Shown here in pieces: positions 30,087-37,757 of a DNA stretch of 39,551 bases (position 1 is its first letter; each line of letters starts with the position of its first letter). The notes beneath the pieces are model-generated. The model was given only the letters and a program-made list of their open reading frames with translations. It was not told the DNA's origin and ran no database searches. The stretch comes from an uncultured bacterium. Lineage in GTDB: Bacteria; Cyanobacteriota; Vampirovibrionia; Gastranaerophilales; Gastranaerophilaceae. The stretch covers positions 1 through 39,551 of the forward strand of contig URHD01000009.1 in NCBI GenBank assembly GCA_900547585.1, given 5' to 3'. The position numbers were made by a program, and so were the translations under genes.

Positions 30087-32075
30087 ATGAAGAGGAAACT
30101 AATACTGGCAATATCCCTTGTTCTGGCGCTTGGCGCGATGAGCGCTGATGCAAAGATGAGTTCTGAATCTTACAAGTATTTCCAGAACGCAAGCACACTT
30201 GAAAAGCAAAGCGACTATTTGCAGGCAATTGACCAGCTGAAAAAAGCTATCGAAACCTCGCCTGATGAGGCAATCCTGTTCATAAAGCTCGGAGGTCTGT
30301 ATTCTGAAATAGGCGACTGGCAAAACGCCCTCGTGGCTTACAAAAAAGCTATAAAAATCAAGCCTAATGACGCTGTTGTTTACATAAGCATGGGAAATAT
30401 CCTCCAGCAGCAAAATGACTACGAAAGCGCATTTCAGGCTTATTCACAGGCACTGAACATATTCCCCGAGTATAAATATAACTACCTGAACCTCGGAAAC
30501 GTTAAGTTTTTACAAAAAGATTACCCCGCAGCAGTGAAATATTACAAAACTTTCCTCGGCTATTACCCCGACAACACCGAGGCGCGTGAAAATATCGCTT
30601 CAATTTATATGAAACTCGAAAAATATCAGGATGCTGCCGACGAATACGCAAATCTTTATACAAAAAATCCTGCGGGATTTAAAGAATATTCAAACTACGG
30701 GCTTGCAATGCTCCGCTCGGGCGACTACACAAACGCCGTTGAAATGCTGAAAAAAGCCGTTCAGGCAAACCCCTCGGATTACGCTTCGCATGGAAATATG
30801 GCGATTGCTTATGTAAAACTTGAAAAAAATGAACTTGCGTTGATTGAATTTAGAAAAGCGTTTGAAATTAAACCGGATTTGGAGGATTTAAAGCTCGATT
30901 ATGCAAATCTTCTGGCTGATATGGGGCAAACAAACGACGCAATCTCAAAATATCAGGAATACCTCGTCCACAACCCGAAAAGCTCAAGCGCGTTGTTCAA
31001 TCTGGGCGTGATTTACGAAAAAAATGCACAGTACCCGAAAGCCATTGAATTTTTCTCAAGAGCCCTCGAGGCTGACCCGGCTTATGACGACGCAAAACGC
31101 GAACTCGCAAGAAGTTATCACCTGAACAAGGATTACTCGCAGGCAATCAAAATTTATGACGAAATTCTGCTTAAAAGCAAAAATGATTACAATGTGCTGT
31201 TCAATAAAGCCATTGCGCTCCATGCTATGCAGAATTTTGACGGCGCAATTGCGATTTACAAAAGCCTTTATTCCCAAAAAGCAGAACCCAAGGTCAAAGA
31301 ATACCTTTCAAAAGCTTACCTTGCGCAGGGCGACGCGTTTGCAAAAGCAGGCAACCAGAGAAAAGCAATAAACTGCTACGAATCAGCAGCTGCATTGAAA
31401 AAAGACGATGTTAAAGCGCTTACTTCAATGGCACGCTCCTATGACGAACTCGGAATCAAGTCCAAAGCAATCGAACAATACGAACGCGCACTTGAAATCG
31501 ACCCTGAAAACAAAGAAACCATCGTAAGTTATGCAGGAACACTTTCAAAATATAACAAAGACGCTGAAGCGCAGGCTGCATACAACAAAGCGCTTTCAAT
31601 TGACGAAAATTCCGCTGACGCACTCGAGGGGCTCGGGGATAATTATTTGAAGTCAAAAGATTACGCAAAAGCCATTGAACAGTACGAAAAAGCGCTCAAA
31701 ACCGAACCAAACGACGAAGCTCTGATTCTGAAGCTCGGAAATACCTACAAACTCAACAACGAAACGGAAAAAGCGCTTGCACAATACGAACATCTGATGA
31801 AAATCAACCCCGCAAATATTGACGCAATGTTCAATGCCGGACTCTGCTATGCAGAACAGAAAAATTTCGAGAAAACAAAAGAGCTCATGAACGCAATTTT
31901 GGAAATAAACCCCGAATATCCTTACGCATACTACACTCTGGCGATGGCATACGAAACAGAAAAGGATTACGCAAAAGCGGTGGAAAATTACGAAAAATTC
32001 ATCAATCTTTCAACCGACGAAAAATTAAAATCAGAGCTCAAAGACAGGGTTAATTTCCTTAAATCGAAAATTTAA
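30087..32075 (+). CDS. Exported tetratricopeptide-repeat protein
   Basis: The 662-residue protein has a signal peptide (M-K-R-K, hydrophobic core, cut near A-D-A at residue 22) and then consists almost wholly of about seventeen TPR units of 34 residues, with the W/Y-G-Y-A-P pattern (for example A-L-V-A-Y-K-K-A-I-K-I-K-P-N-D and A-I-E-Q-Y-E-K-A-L-K-T-E-P-N-D). Such arrays are protein-binding scaffolds; this one should act in the periplasm or at the surface. The ATG at 30087 is chosen because it starts the signal peptide; a TTG at 30051 would add polar residues ahead of it. The lipoprotein gene starts 4 bp downstream, so they are an operon. Confidence 0.88.
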   Translation: MKRKLILAISLVLALGAMSADAKMSSESYKYFQNASTLEKQSDYLQAIDQLKKAIETSPDEAILFIKLGGLYSEIGDWQNALVAYKKAIKIKPNDAVVYISMGNILQQQNDYESAFQAYSQALNIFPEYKYNYLNLGNVKFLQKDYPAAVKYYKTFLGYYPDNTEARENIASIYMKLEKYQDAADEYANLYTKNPAGFKEYSNYGLAMLRSGDYTNAVEMLKKAVQANPSDYASHGNMAIAYVKLEKNELALIEFRKAFEIKPDLEDLKLDYANLLADMGQTNDAISKYQEYLVHNPKSSSALFNLGVIYEKNAQYPKAIEFFSRALEADPAYDDAKRELARSYHLNKDYSQAIKIYDEILLKSKNDYNVLFNKAIALHAMQNFDGAIAIYKSLYSQKAEPKVKEYLSKAYLAQGDAFAKAGNQRKAINCYESAAALKKDDVKALTSMARSYDELGIKSKAIEQYERALEIDPENKETIVSYAGTLSKYNKDAEAQAAYNKALSIDENSADALEGLGDNYLKSKDYAKAIEQYEKALKTEPNDEALILKLGNTYKLNNETEKALAQYEHLMKINPANIDAMFNAGLCYAEQKNFEKTKELMNAILEINPEYPYAYYTLAMAYETEKDYAKAVENYEKFINLSTDEKLKSELKDRVNFLKSKI

Positions 32076-32079
32076 ATAA

Positions 32080-32493
32080 ATGAGAAAAATTTTTAAAAAT
32101 CTCCTTTTACTGCTTATGTTTTTGGCGCCGTTTGTGCTGTCCGGATGTTCGGATGACGCGCTTTTATATTTCAATTCCCAGCCGATTACAAAAGAAACCG
32201 TAAATTACCCGTCACGCAATTTCGCCGTCGGGCAAAAGATTCATTACGTGCTGATTTTGCCCAAAGGGTTCAAAAACGAATACATTCGCGTCCAGATTGT
32301 AAAAAAAGAGGACAAAACCAACCACTGGGGCTACAAAATCTATCAGTCACGCGATTTTCACGTAGATACGACAAAAAACTATTTTATTGATTACTTTGTG
32401 CTCGGCGAAAAGGGGTATTATTTTATGCAGATTTTTAGTTTTGATAATTTTGATATTCCGCTTGCGAGAAACGATTTTTGGGTAAAAGGATGA
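32080..32493 (+). CDS. Small lipoprotein
   Basis: A 137-residue protein has a lipoprotein signal ending L-S-G-C (Cys23), so it should be lipidated and envelope-anchored. The mature part is beta-rich with many aromatic residues (G-Q-K-I-H-Y-V-L-I-L-P-K-G-F, N-Y-F-I-D-Y-F-V, G-Y-Y-F-M-Q-I-F) and resembles an immunoglobulin-like single domain. It follows the TPR gene at once and overlaps the YkgJ-type gene by 4 bases, so the three are coupled. A link between lipoprotein and TPR scaffold is inferred. Confidence 0.8.
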   Translation: MRKIFKNLLLLLMFLAPFVLSGCSDDALLYFNSQPITKETVNYPSRNFAVGQKIHYVLILPKGFKNEYIRVQIVKKEDKTNHWGYKIYQSRDFHVDTTKNYFIDYFVLGEKGYYFMQIFSFDNFDIPLARNDFWVKG

Positions 32494-32900
32494 GATTTTT
32501 CCGGCTTTTAAAACAGTATATTTCATTATTTTCCTCAAAACGTGCTTCGCGCTATAAACTTGCCGGCAAATGCAAAAAATGCGGCGCCTGCTGCCGTAAT
32601 ATTACGTTTTTAATAGGCGAAAATTACGTAAAAACCCCTGAGCAGTTTGAAAAAATGAAAGAATGGGACAAAAAATACAACCATTTCTTAATCAGCGGCA
32701 AAAAAACCGACGGCACGCTGCTTTTCACCTGCAAATCGCTCGGAGAAGACAATTTATGCAAAGATTACCGATGGCGCTCGCTTTATTGCAGGGCTTATCC
32801 GGTTTATGATACGAGGATTTTGTCGGGAAATTTCGAAATGCTTGAGGGCTGCGGGTTCAAAATCGTTCCGGAGAAATCTTTTGAGGAGTTTTTGAGTTAA
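32490..32900 (+). CDS. YkgJ-family cysteine-cluster protein
   Basis: The 136-residue protein has C-K-K-C-G-A-C-C-R-N, then F-T-C-K-S-L-G-x3-N-L-C-K-D-Y-x3-S-L-Y-C-R-A-Y-P and a final G-C. This is the Cys arrangement of the YkgJ (CxxCxxCC) family, thought to bind zinc or iron, with unknown substrate. The ATG at 32490 overlaps the previous stop (ATGA). An in-frame TTG at 32478 is less likely. It ends the TPR-lipoprotein operon. Confidence 0.85.
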   Translation: MRFFRLLKQYISLFSSKRASRYKLAGKCKKCGACCRNITFLIGENYVKTPEQFEKMKEWDKKYNHFLISGKKTDGTLLFTCKSLGEDNLCKDYRWRSLYCRAYPVYDTRILSGNFEMLEGCGFKIVPEKSFEEFLS

Positions 32901-33043
32901 AATTGCGGGTTTTTTCAAGAATCGCTCCCCACCCTGCCCCTCACCGAATCGAGGTTGGGGGCAAGATTTTTGCTTTATTACAAGAGTTTTTTATGATTTT
33001 TTCCTGTTTTTGTTTTATAATCCTTATACAGAGAGGATTTTTG

Positions 33044-33721
33044 ATGAATAAACTCCAAATCTTTTGCGATTTTGACGGAACTATTACCAAAGAAGACACA
33101 CTAAACAAATTTTTGCGTGTTTATGCAGACAAAAAATGGCTCGAGTTGGAAGAAGAATGGATTAGCGGAAAAATAGGCTCGCGCGAATGCACCTCGCGCC
33201 AGATGGAGTTGATTCCGCCGCTCACAAATGAAGAAATCTCAAACTTCATTGACAGCATTGAAATTGATGAACATTTCAAAGCATTTATGGAATTTGTGAA
33301 AGCTGAAAATATAGATTTTTGCATTGTCTCAGATGGATTCGACTATTTTATAAACAGAATCCTAGAAAAAAACGGACTAAATAACATAAAAGTTTTTTCA
33401 AACCACCTCGAAATAAAAAACGGGAAATTTCTCTGCACTTTCCCCTACTCCAATCCTGAATGCAGGACAGGAGCAGGAATGTGCAAGTGCAATATAATAA
33501 AAAACAGAAAAAACGTTACAAAAGCCGTATATTACGTTGGTGACGGGGTTTCAGATTTCTGTGCTTCTAAAAAAGCTGACAAAATATTTGCCAAGGGAAG
33601 ACTATTGGAGTATTGTAAAAAGAATAAAATCGCAGAAAATGGTTTGATTGGGTTTAGTTCTTTTAAAGAAATACCGGAATTTTTAAAATACTATAAAGGA
33701 GATTCAAATGCTCGCAACTAA
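33044..33721 (+). CDS. HAD-superfamily phosphatase, MtnX/SerB-like
   Basis: The 225-residue protein is a HAD phosphatase: D9-F-D11-G-T (motif I), I-V-S-D-G-F (motif II) and Y-Y-V-G-D-G-V-S-D-F (motif IV). The cap and the C-rich insert R-T-G-A-G-M-C-K-C recall the MtnX branch (methionine salvage) and related phosphoserine-phosphatase-like enzymes. AGAGGA precedes the ATG and TATAAT lies at 33016-33021. The aminotransferase gene overlaps its end by 14 bp, so both act in one operon. Without mtnA, B, C or D nearby, methionine salvage is not supported and the substrate is open. Confidence 0.82.
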   Translation: MNKLQIFCDFDGTITKEDTLNKFLRVYADKKWLELEEEWISGKIGSRECTSRQMELIPPLTNEEISNFIDSIEIDEHFKAFMEFVKAENIDFCIVSDGFDYFINRILEKNGLNNIKVFSNHLEIKNGKFLCTFPYSNPECRTGAGMCKCNIIKNRKNVTKAVYYVGDGVSDFCASKKADKIFAKGRLLEYCKKNKIAENGLIGFSSFKEIPEFLKYYKGDSNARN

Positions 33722-35123
33722 AGAAGATACTTGTTTAAAAAGAGTCAATTTGTCGGATGACGAAATCAAAGAAATAGACAAAGAATACTGCTCATGGGGC
33801 GATACGGTTCACTATCACGATGAACAGACCATTTTTAGAGATTGCGAAGGCTCTTACATGTACGACGGCAACGAAACTCCTTACCTTGACCTGCAAATGT
33901 GGTATTCTGCGTGCAACCTCGGGTTTAAAAACAAAAGAATCCTCGACGCTGTTATGGATCAATACAGCTCAATGCCCCAGATTTCTTCAAGATTTGTATA
34001 TGATTACAAGGCTTTGCTGGCGAGAAAAATTGCACTTGCAAACCTCGACAGATACGGAATTAAAGGGCGTGTACAGTTTAACGTAGGTGGTGCACAGGCA
34101 AACGAAGACATGCTCAAGCTTATCCGCAACTACACCAAAAAACCCAGAATGTTCGCATTCATGGGCGGATACCACGGAAGAACAATCGGCACCACGGCTG
34201 TAACTTCCAGCTACCGCTACCGCGAGCATTTCGGTTATATGTCAGATACAGCACATTTTGTACCGTTCCCGTACTGTTTTAGATGCCCTTACGGCAAAAA
34301 ATGCGAATCCTGCGATATGTATTGCGCAAAACAGTTCGCAAGGCTCTTTGAAAGCGAATACAACGGCATTTATGACCCCGCTACAAAAGATTGCGAATTC
34401 GGCGGATTCATCGCAGAGCCGCTTTTGGGCACAGGCGGGTACATTGTTCCTCCGAAAGGCTATTTTAAAGAGCTCAAAAAAGTTCTCGACGAACATAACA
34501 TAATATTTATGGTCGATGAAGTTCAGATGGGATGTTTCAGAACCGGAAAACTCTGGGCAATGGAACATTTCGGCGTAAAACCCGACGCAATGACCTTTGC
34601 GAAATCCATCACAAACGGCATGAACCCGCTTGCCGGAATGTGGGCAAAAGAAGAGCTCATAAACCCGAAAGTTTTCCCAGCTGGCAGAACTCATTCGACT
34701 TATGCGGCTAACCCCATCGGAACCCGCGCCGGATATGAAGTTATGTCGATATTTGAGGAAGAAAGAGAAACGCTTGAGCGCGAAATCGCAAGAAAAGGCG
34801 CAAAATTCCTCGACGGACTGAAAGAATTAGAGAAAAAATACAAAAATATCGGTACTGTCAACGGTCTTGGCTTTGCTTTGAGCATTGAAGTTACCGAAGA
34901 AGACGGATTTACGCCGGCGAAAAAGCTTTGTGACGACATTATCGAAGACGGCTTGAAAGGAAACCTCACATATAAAGGTAAAAAATGCGGTATTGTTCTA
35001 AATAACGGCGGATATTATAAAAATATCATCACGCTCGTTCCGCAGCTCTATTTCTCGGATGAGGAAATCGACATGGCGCTTGAATTGATTGATCAGCTGT
35101 TTGCCAGACATACAAAGGGTTAA
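33708..35123 (+). CDS. Class III PLP-dependent aminotransferase
   Basis: The 471-residue enzyme has the class III features: N-V-G-G-A-Q-A-N-E, G-G-Y-H-G-R-T-I-G, the Asp of F-M-V-D-E-V-Q-M-G that holds the pyridine nitrogen, and the PLP lysine in T-F-A-K-S-I-T-N-G. F-P-Y-C-F-R-C-P-Y-G-K-K-C-E-S-C-D-M-Y-C-A is a Cys-rich insert of the kind found in 4-aminobutyrate and omega-amino-acid aminotransferases. AAGGAG precedes the ATG inside the HAD gene. Together with the HAD enzyme it may remove or add an amino group on a phosphorylated intermediate (inference). Substrate is not readable. Confidence 0.88.
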   Translation: MLATKEDTCLKRVNLSDDEIKEIDKEYCSWGDTVHYHDEQTIFRDCEGSYMYDGNETPYLDLQMWYSACNLGFKNKRILDAVMDQYSSMPQISSRFVYDYKALLARKIALANLDRYGIKGRVQFNVGGAQANEDMLKLIRNYTKKPRMFAFMGGYHGRTIGTTAVTSSYRYREHFGYMSDTAHFVPFPYCFRCPYGKKCESCDMYCAKQFARLFESEYNGIYDPATKDCEFGGFIAEPLLGTGGYIVPPKGYFKELKKVLDEHNIIFMVDEVQMGCFRTGKLWAMEHFGVKPDAMTFAKSITNGMNPLAGMWAKEELINPKVFPAGRTHSTYAANPIGTRAGYEVMSIFEEERETLEREIARKGAKFLDGLKELEKKYKNIGTVNGLGFALSIEVTEEDGFTPAKKLCDDIIEDGLKGNLTYKGKKCGIVLNNGGYYKNIITLVPQLYFSDEEIDMALELIDQLFARHTKG

Positions 35124-35126
35124 AAA

Positions 35127-35954
35127 TTGGCTGAAAGTTTAGATTTTGAATTCAAGCATGAAAAATCCTGTAAAAGAGCTGTTCTGCTGTTCCATGGAAT
35201 GACGGGCAGCCCTTTTGAAATGAAAAAACTCGGCAGAGCGCTTTTTGAGGCGGGTTTTGACGTGTTTTGCTATTGTTTGCCGGGTCATGGCACAAGTCCT
35301 ATCAGCATAAAAACTGTCAGATGGGAGGATTGGTACACTGATTCGACCAGCCATTACAGGGATTTGTCGAAAAAATATGACGAGGTGTTTTTGGGCGGAC
35401 TTTGCATGGGCGCGGTGCTTGCGCTCGCTATTGCGTCGGAATATGATGACGTAAAGGGCATTCTTTCGCTTTCTACGACGCTTTTCCTCGATGGATGGAC
35501 GATTCCGTGGTACAATTTCTTAATGCCCATGGGGCTGCATACGATTTTGCGCTATTATTATTCGTTTCCCGAAAGAGAGCCTTACGGGCTGAAAAACGAA
35601 ACCTTGAGGAAGAAAATCGCCGCCTTGCAGAAGAAAAACACGGTCGCGTTGGACAATTATCCGATGAGCTGCATTTACGAGCTTTTAAAAATGTCAAAAG
35701 TGGCTCAAAAAAACATGCACAGGGTCAAATCGCCGGTTTTGCTCATGCACGCGAAAGAAGACGACCTTACGAGCCCGAAAAGTGCAGAATTTGTTTACAA
35801 AAACATATCATCAAGCATTCGTGAGTATATTCAGCTCGAAAACAGCTATCATCTGGTAGTTATGGACAATGAGCGTGATTTTGTTTTTGGAAAATGTATT
35901 GAATTTATGAATAAAATCTCCGAATTTGCACCGCAGGAGGCAACTTTATGTTAA
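35127..35954 (+). CDS. Alpha/beta hydrolase with Cys in the nucleophile position
   Basis: The 275-residue protein is of the carboxylesterase type: H-G-M-T-G-S-P-F-E-M near residue 23, G-H-G-T-S-P, and a nucleophile elbow G-L-C93-M-G where most relatives have Ser. The acid D212 or D213 (H-A-K-E-D-D) and H242 complete the triad. It begins with TTG, 3 bp after the aminotransferase stop, with AAAGGG upstream; no ATG lies in a suitable place. It overlaps the next gene by 7 bp. Cys would make it a thiol hydrolase, as in dienelactone hydrolase. Confidence 0.85.
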   Translation: MAESLDFEFKHEKSCKRAVLLFHGMTGSPFEMKKLGRALFEAGFDVFCYCLPGHGTSPISIKTVRWEDWYTDSTSHYRDLSKKYDEVFLGGLCMGAVLALAIASEYDDVKGILSLSTTLFLDGWTIPWYNFLMPMGLHTILRYYYSFPEREPYGLKNETLRKKIAALQKKNTVALDNYPMSCIYELLKMSKVAQKNMHRVKSPVLLMHAKEDDLTSPKSAEFVYKNISSSIREYIQLENSYHLVVMDNERDFVFGKCIEFMNKISEFAPQEATLC

Positions 35955-36325
35955 GCGAAATCACAAAAATCATCGGACAGTTCCCGAATTCGCTTCTGGC
36001 AATAATTATCACGAACATAATTCTTATTTTCGGTTTTATTTTCGGAAAATTGCTTTTGTACAGGTTCGAAAACCGCGTAAAATTCCTTTCACTTTTTACG
36101 GTTTTTATCAGCGTGACAATGGTTGCATATTTTATCTCGATTATCTGGTTTTCGCTGAGCAATCTTTACAACGGAAACGCTGTTTATGCAGCGATGTTCC
36201 CGATTTTTCTCTTTTTGCCGTTTATAATCGGGCATTTTGCAAGCTATGAAAAGATTCAGTATTATACGAATGTTCAGGTTCTGACGCTGGTTATCAGCCT
36301 GCTTCTGGCGTTTTCGTTTATTTAG
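35948..36325 (+). CDS. Small four-helix membrane protein
   Basis: The 125-residue protein has four hydrophobic segments (about 15-38, 46-68, 80-96, 106-125) with short loops and no known motif. AGGAGG precedes the ATG, which overlaps the hydrolase by 7 bp, so it is the last gene of the HAD-aminotransferase-hydrolase operon. Family unknown. The next gene is convergent, 66 bp downstream. Confidence 0.7.
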   Translation: MLSEITKIIGQFPNSLLAIIITNIILIFGFIFGKLLLYRFENRVKFLSLFTVFISVTMVAYFISIIWFSLSNLYNGNAVYAAMFPIFLFLPFIIGHFASYEKIQYYTNVQVLTLVISLLLAFSFI

Positions 36326-36391
36326 ACTGCTTTGATTTCGGAAAAAACGGCGTTATTCAGGCAAAAAAAGTAGATTTTGCGCTGCAAGGAA

Positions 36392-37042
36392 CTAATCCAT
36401 TTTAGGGAACAGCAGCACCGACCCGTCTGCGTCACGCCATTTGATAAAACCGGTTTTGGGAACGGTTCCTTCGTAGTCAATCACGGAAACAAGCGCCCAG
36501 TTCCCTTTTATGAGCACGAGTTTTATGTTTTTTGCCACATTGAACCCGCCGATTGACTGCGCTGTATCTGACGGGGCGCTGCGCAGGTTTCGGGTGTGGA
36601 TATCCACGTCTTTCAGGTAATAAAGGCTGTTTTTCTTACCGAAATATGTATAAAAATCCCTGAGCGTCCAGAAATTGTCGGATTTTTCAGGTTTAACCCA
36701 GCCTGTGAGCCCGTTTTTCTTGTCATAAACAATTTTATAAAATCCGTTTTCTTCATCCATAACATAGCAGAAAGCGTAATTTTTTTGGGGCACAAAAACG
36801 CTGAAAACCTGCGCAGGGTAAAGTTTATGGTTGTTAAGGTCAACTTTTTCATTATCCCATGACATGTAGTCCAAAAGTTGAGCTTTTTCTTCGGGTTTAT
36901 CGTAAATTCCGAAATTTTTTTCCACCTGCAAAAAGCCGTAAACATTTTTCGGCACGGTGGAAACATAAGTCGGCTGAACCGACGCCATGCAAACGCCCGC
37001 AAATAGCAGGATTGACAGGAATGTAAACAAAAACTTTTTCAT
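36392..37042 (-). CDS. Exported protein with SH3-like domain
   Basis: The 216-residue protein has a signal peptide (M-K-K-F-L-F-T-F, cut near residue 20). The C-terminal part I-H-T-R-N-L-R-S-A-P-S-D-T, then I-K-L-V-L-I-K-G-N-W-A-L-V-S-V, then G-F-I-K-W-R-D is a bacterial SH3-like fold. An earlier stretch (F-G-I-Y-D-K-P, G-F-Y-K-I-V, L-T-G-W-V-K) looks like a second one. Such domains bind cell-wall peptides or proteins. I chose the ATG at 37042. The promoter -10 sits so close that the mRNA may have no leader. Confidence 0.78.
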   Translation of the reverse strand: MKKFLFTFLSILLFAGVCMASVQPTYVSTVPKNVYGFLQVEKNFGIYDKPEEKAQLLDYMSWDNEKVDLNNHKLYPAQVFSVFVPQKNYAFCYVMDEENGFYKIVYDKKNGLTGWVKPEKSDNFWTLRDFYTYFGKKNSLYYLKDVDIHTRNLRSAPSDTAQSIGGFNVAKNIKLVLIKGNWALVSVIDYEGTVPKTGFIKWRDADGSVLLFPKMD

Positions 37043-37048
37043 ACAAAA

Positions 37049-37077
37049 ATTATAGCACCTAAGTATATTGTAAACAA
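37049..37077 (-). promoter_or_regulatory. Promoter of the SH3-like gene, possibly leaderless
   Basis: On the minus strand TTGTTT (37072-37077) and TATAAT (37049-37054) have a 17-nt spacer. The -10 ends only 6 nt before the ATG, so transcription should begin at or next to the start codon, and no ribosome site is present. Confidence 0.65.
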
Positions 37078-37168
37078 ATGTAAATATATAGCATAATGTA
37101 CTAAAGTTTAAAACACGAAATGCCGTTATATTAAACGTAAGTGAAAGTAACAAAAGGGAGTATTTATC

Positions 37169-37351
37169 ATGTACGGTTTTGATTTTTACAAATTCAAATT
37201 GGCTCTAAAGAAGCTCGAAGAAGAAAATTATTTGAAGCTTCAGGCCGACGTAAAAAAAGTTAAAATTTTCGTGGAAAACGCGCTTGCAAAAATGCTAGAA
37301 TCCACTGCCAATCAGGCAAGAACAAATTACATGGGACTGGAAATGTACTAA
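37169..37351 (+). CDS. 60-residue small protein
   Basis: The product starts M-Y-G-F-D-F-Y-K-F-K-L-A-L-K-K-L-E-E-E-N-Y and is a single amphipathic helical protein rich in Lys, Glu and Leu with Tyr at both ends. It has no signal peptide or known domain. A good AAGGGAG ribosome site precedes the ATG and a strong terminator follows, so it is its own transcription unit. Function unknown. Confidence 0.68.
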   Translation: MYGFDFYKFKLALKKLEEENYLKLQADVKKVKIFVENALAKMLESTANQARTNYMGLEMY

Positions 37352-37369
37352 TTTAGGCACATCAAATGA

Positions 37370-37403
37370 AAAAGGACAGGCTTTTTGGGTCTGTCCTTTT
37401 TTG
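37370..37403 (+). terminator. Strong intrinsic terminator of the 60-residue gene
   Basis: AAAGGACAG and CTGTCCTTT pair around a GCTTTTTGGGT loop, and a T-run follows at once. Confidence 0.88.
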
Positions 37404-37461
37404 TTATGAAAAATAATCACCCATCCGGGCTTTATGGGATAAAATTTATAAATTTTGGATT

Positions 37462-37532
37462 AACCCTCACCCATTTTTCTAATTTTCGCAAAGCTCGCAT
37501 TGAAAAATTGCCCGCTCACGCAGACGAGGGTA
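37462..37532 (+). repeat. Intergenic repeat family F, copy 2
   Basis: It matches 20498-20571: CTCACCCATTTTTCTAAT, AAAGCTCGCAT, GAAAAATTGC and CGCTCACGCAGACGAGGG. It is followed by the first of two 20-bp direct repeats. Confidence 0.7.
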
Positions 37533-37541
37533 GGGATGATA

Positions 37542-37733
37542 GCCATATCCATCTTTCGCCCTCATCAAATTTCCAGCCTAAACAACAATCGTGTGACGTG
37601 ACTGTGTCACTAGCGGAAGCGAGCTTGGGCTGGAGGGCGCTGACGTAGGTCAGCAACCGCAACGCCGTTAACCGCGAGCTTTCAAGACAAACAACCACTA
37701 TTATCTTGACAACGCCATATCCATCTTTCGCCC
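37542..37733. repeat. 20-bp direct repeats flanking a 152-bp palindromic insert
   Basis: Positions 37542-37561 and 37714-37733 are identical. The 152 bp between hold GTGTGACGTGACTGTGTCAC, a GCTGACGTAGGTCAGC palindrome also found between atpD and atpC, and AACCGC repeats. This resembles an insertion with duplicated flanks or recombination between repeats. No gene is visible in the 354-bp gap. Confidence 0.6.
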
Positions 37734-37757
37734 AATATAAAATTAAACTTTTTTCTA

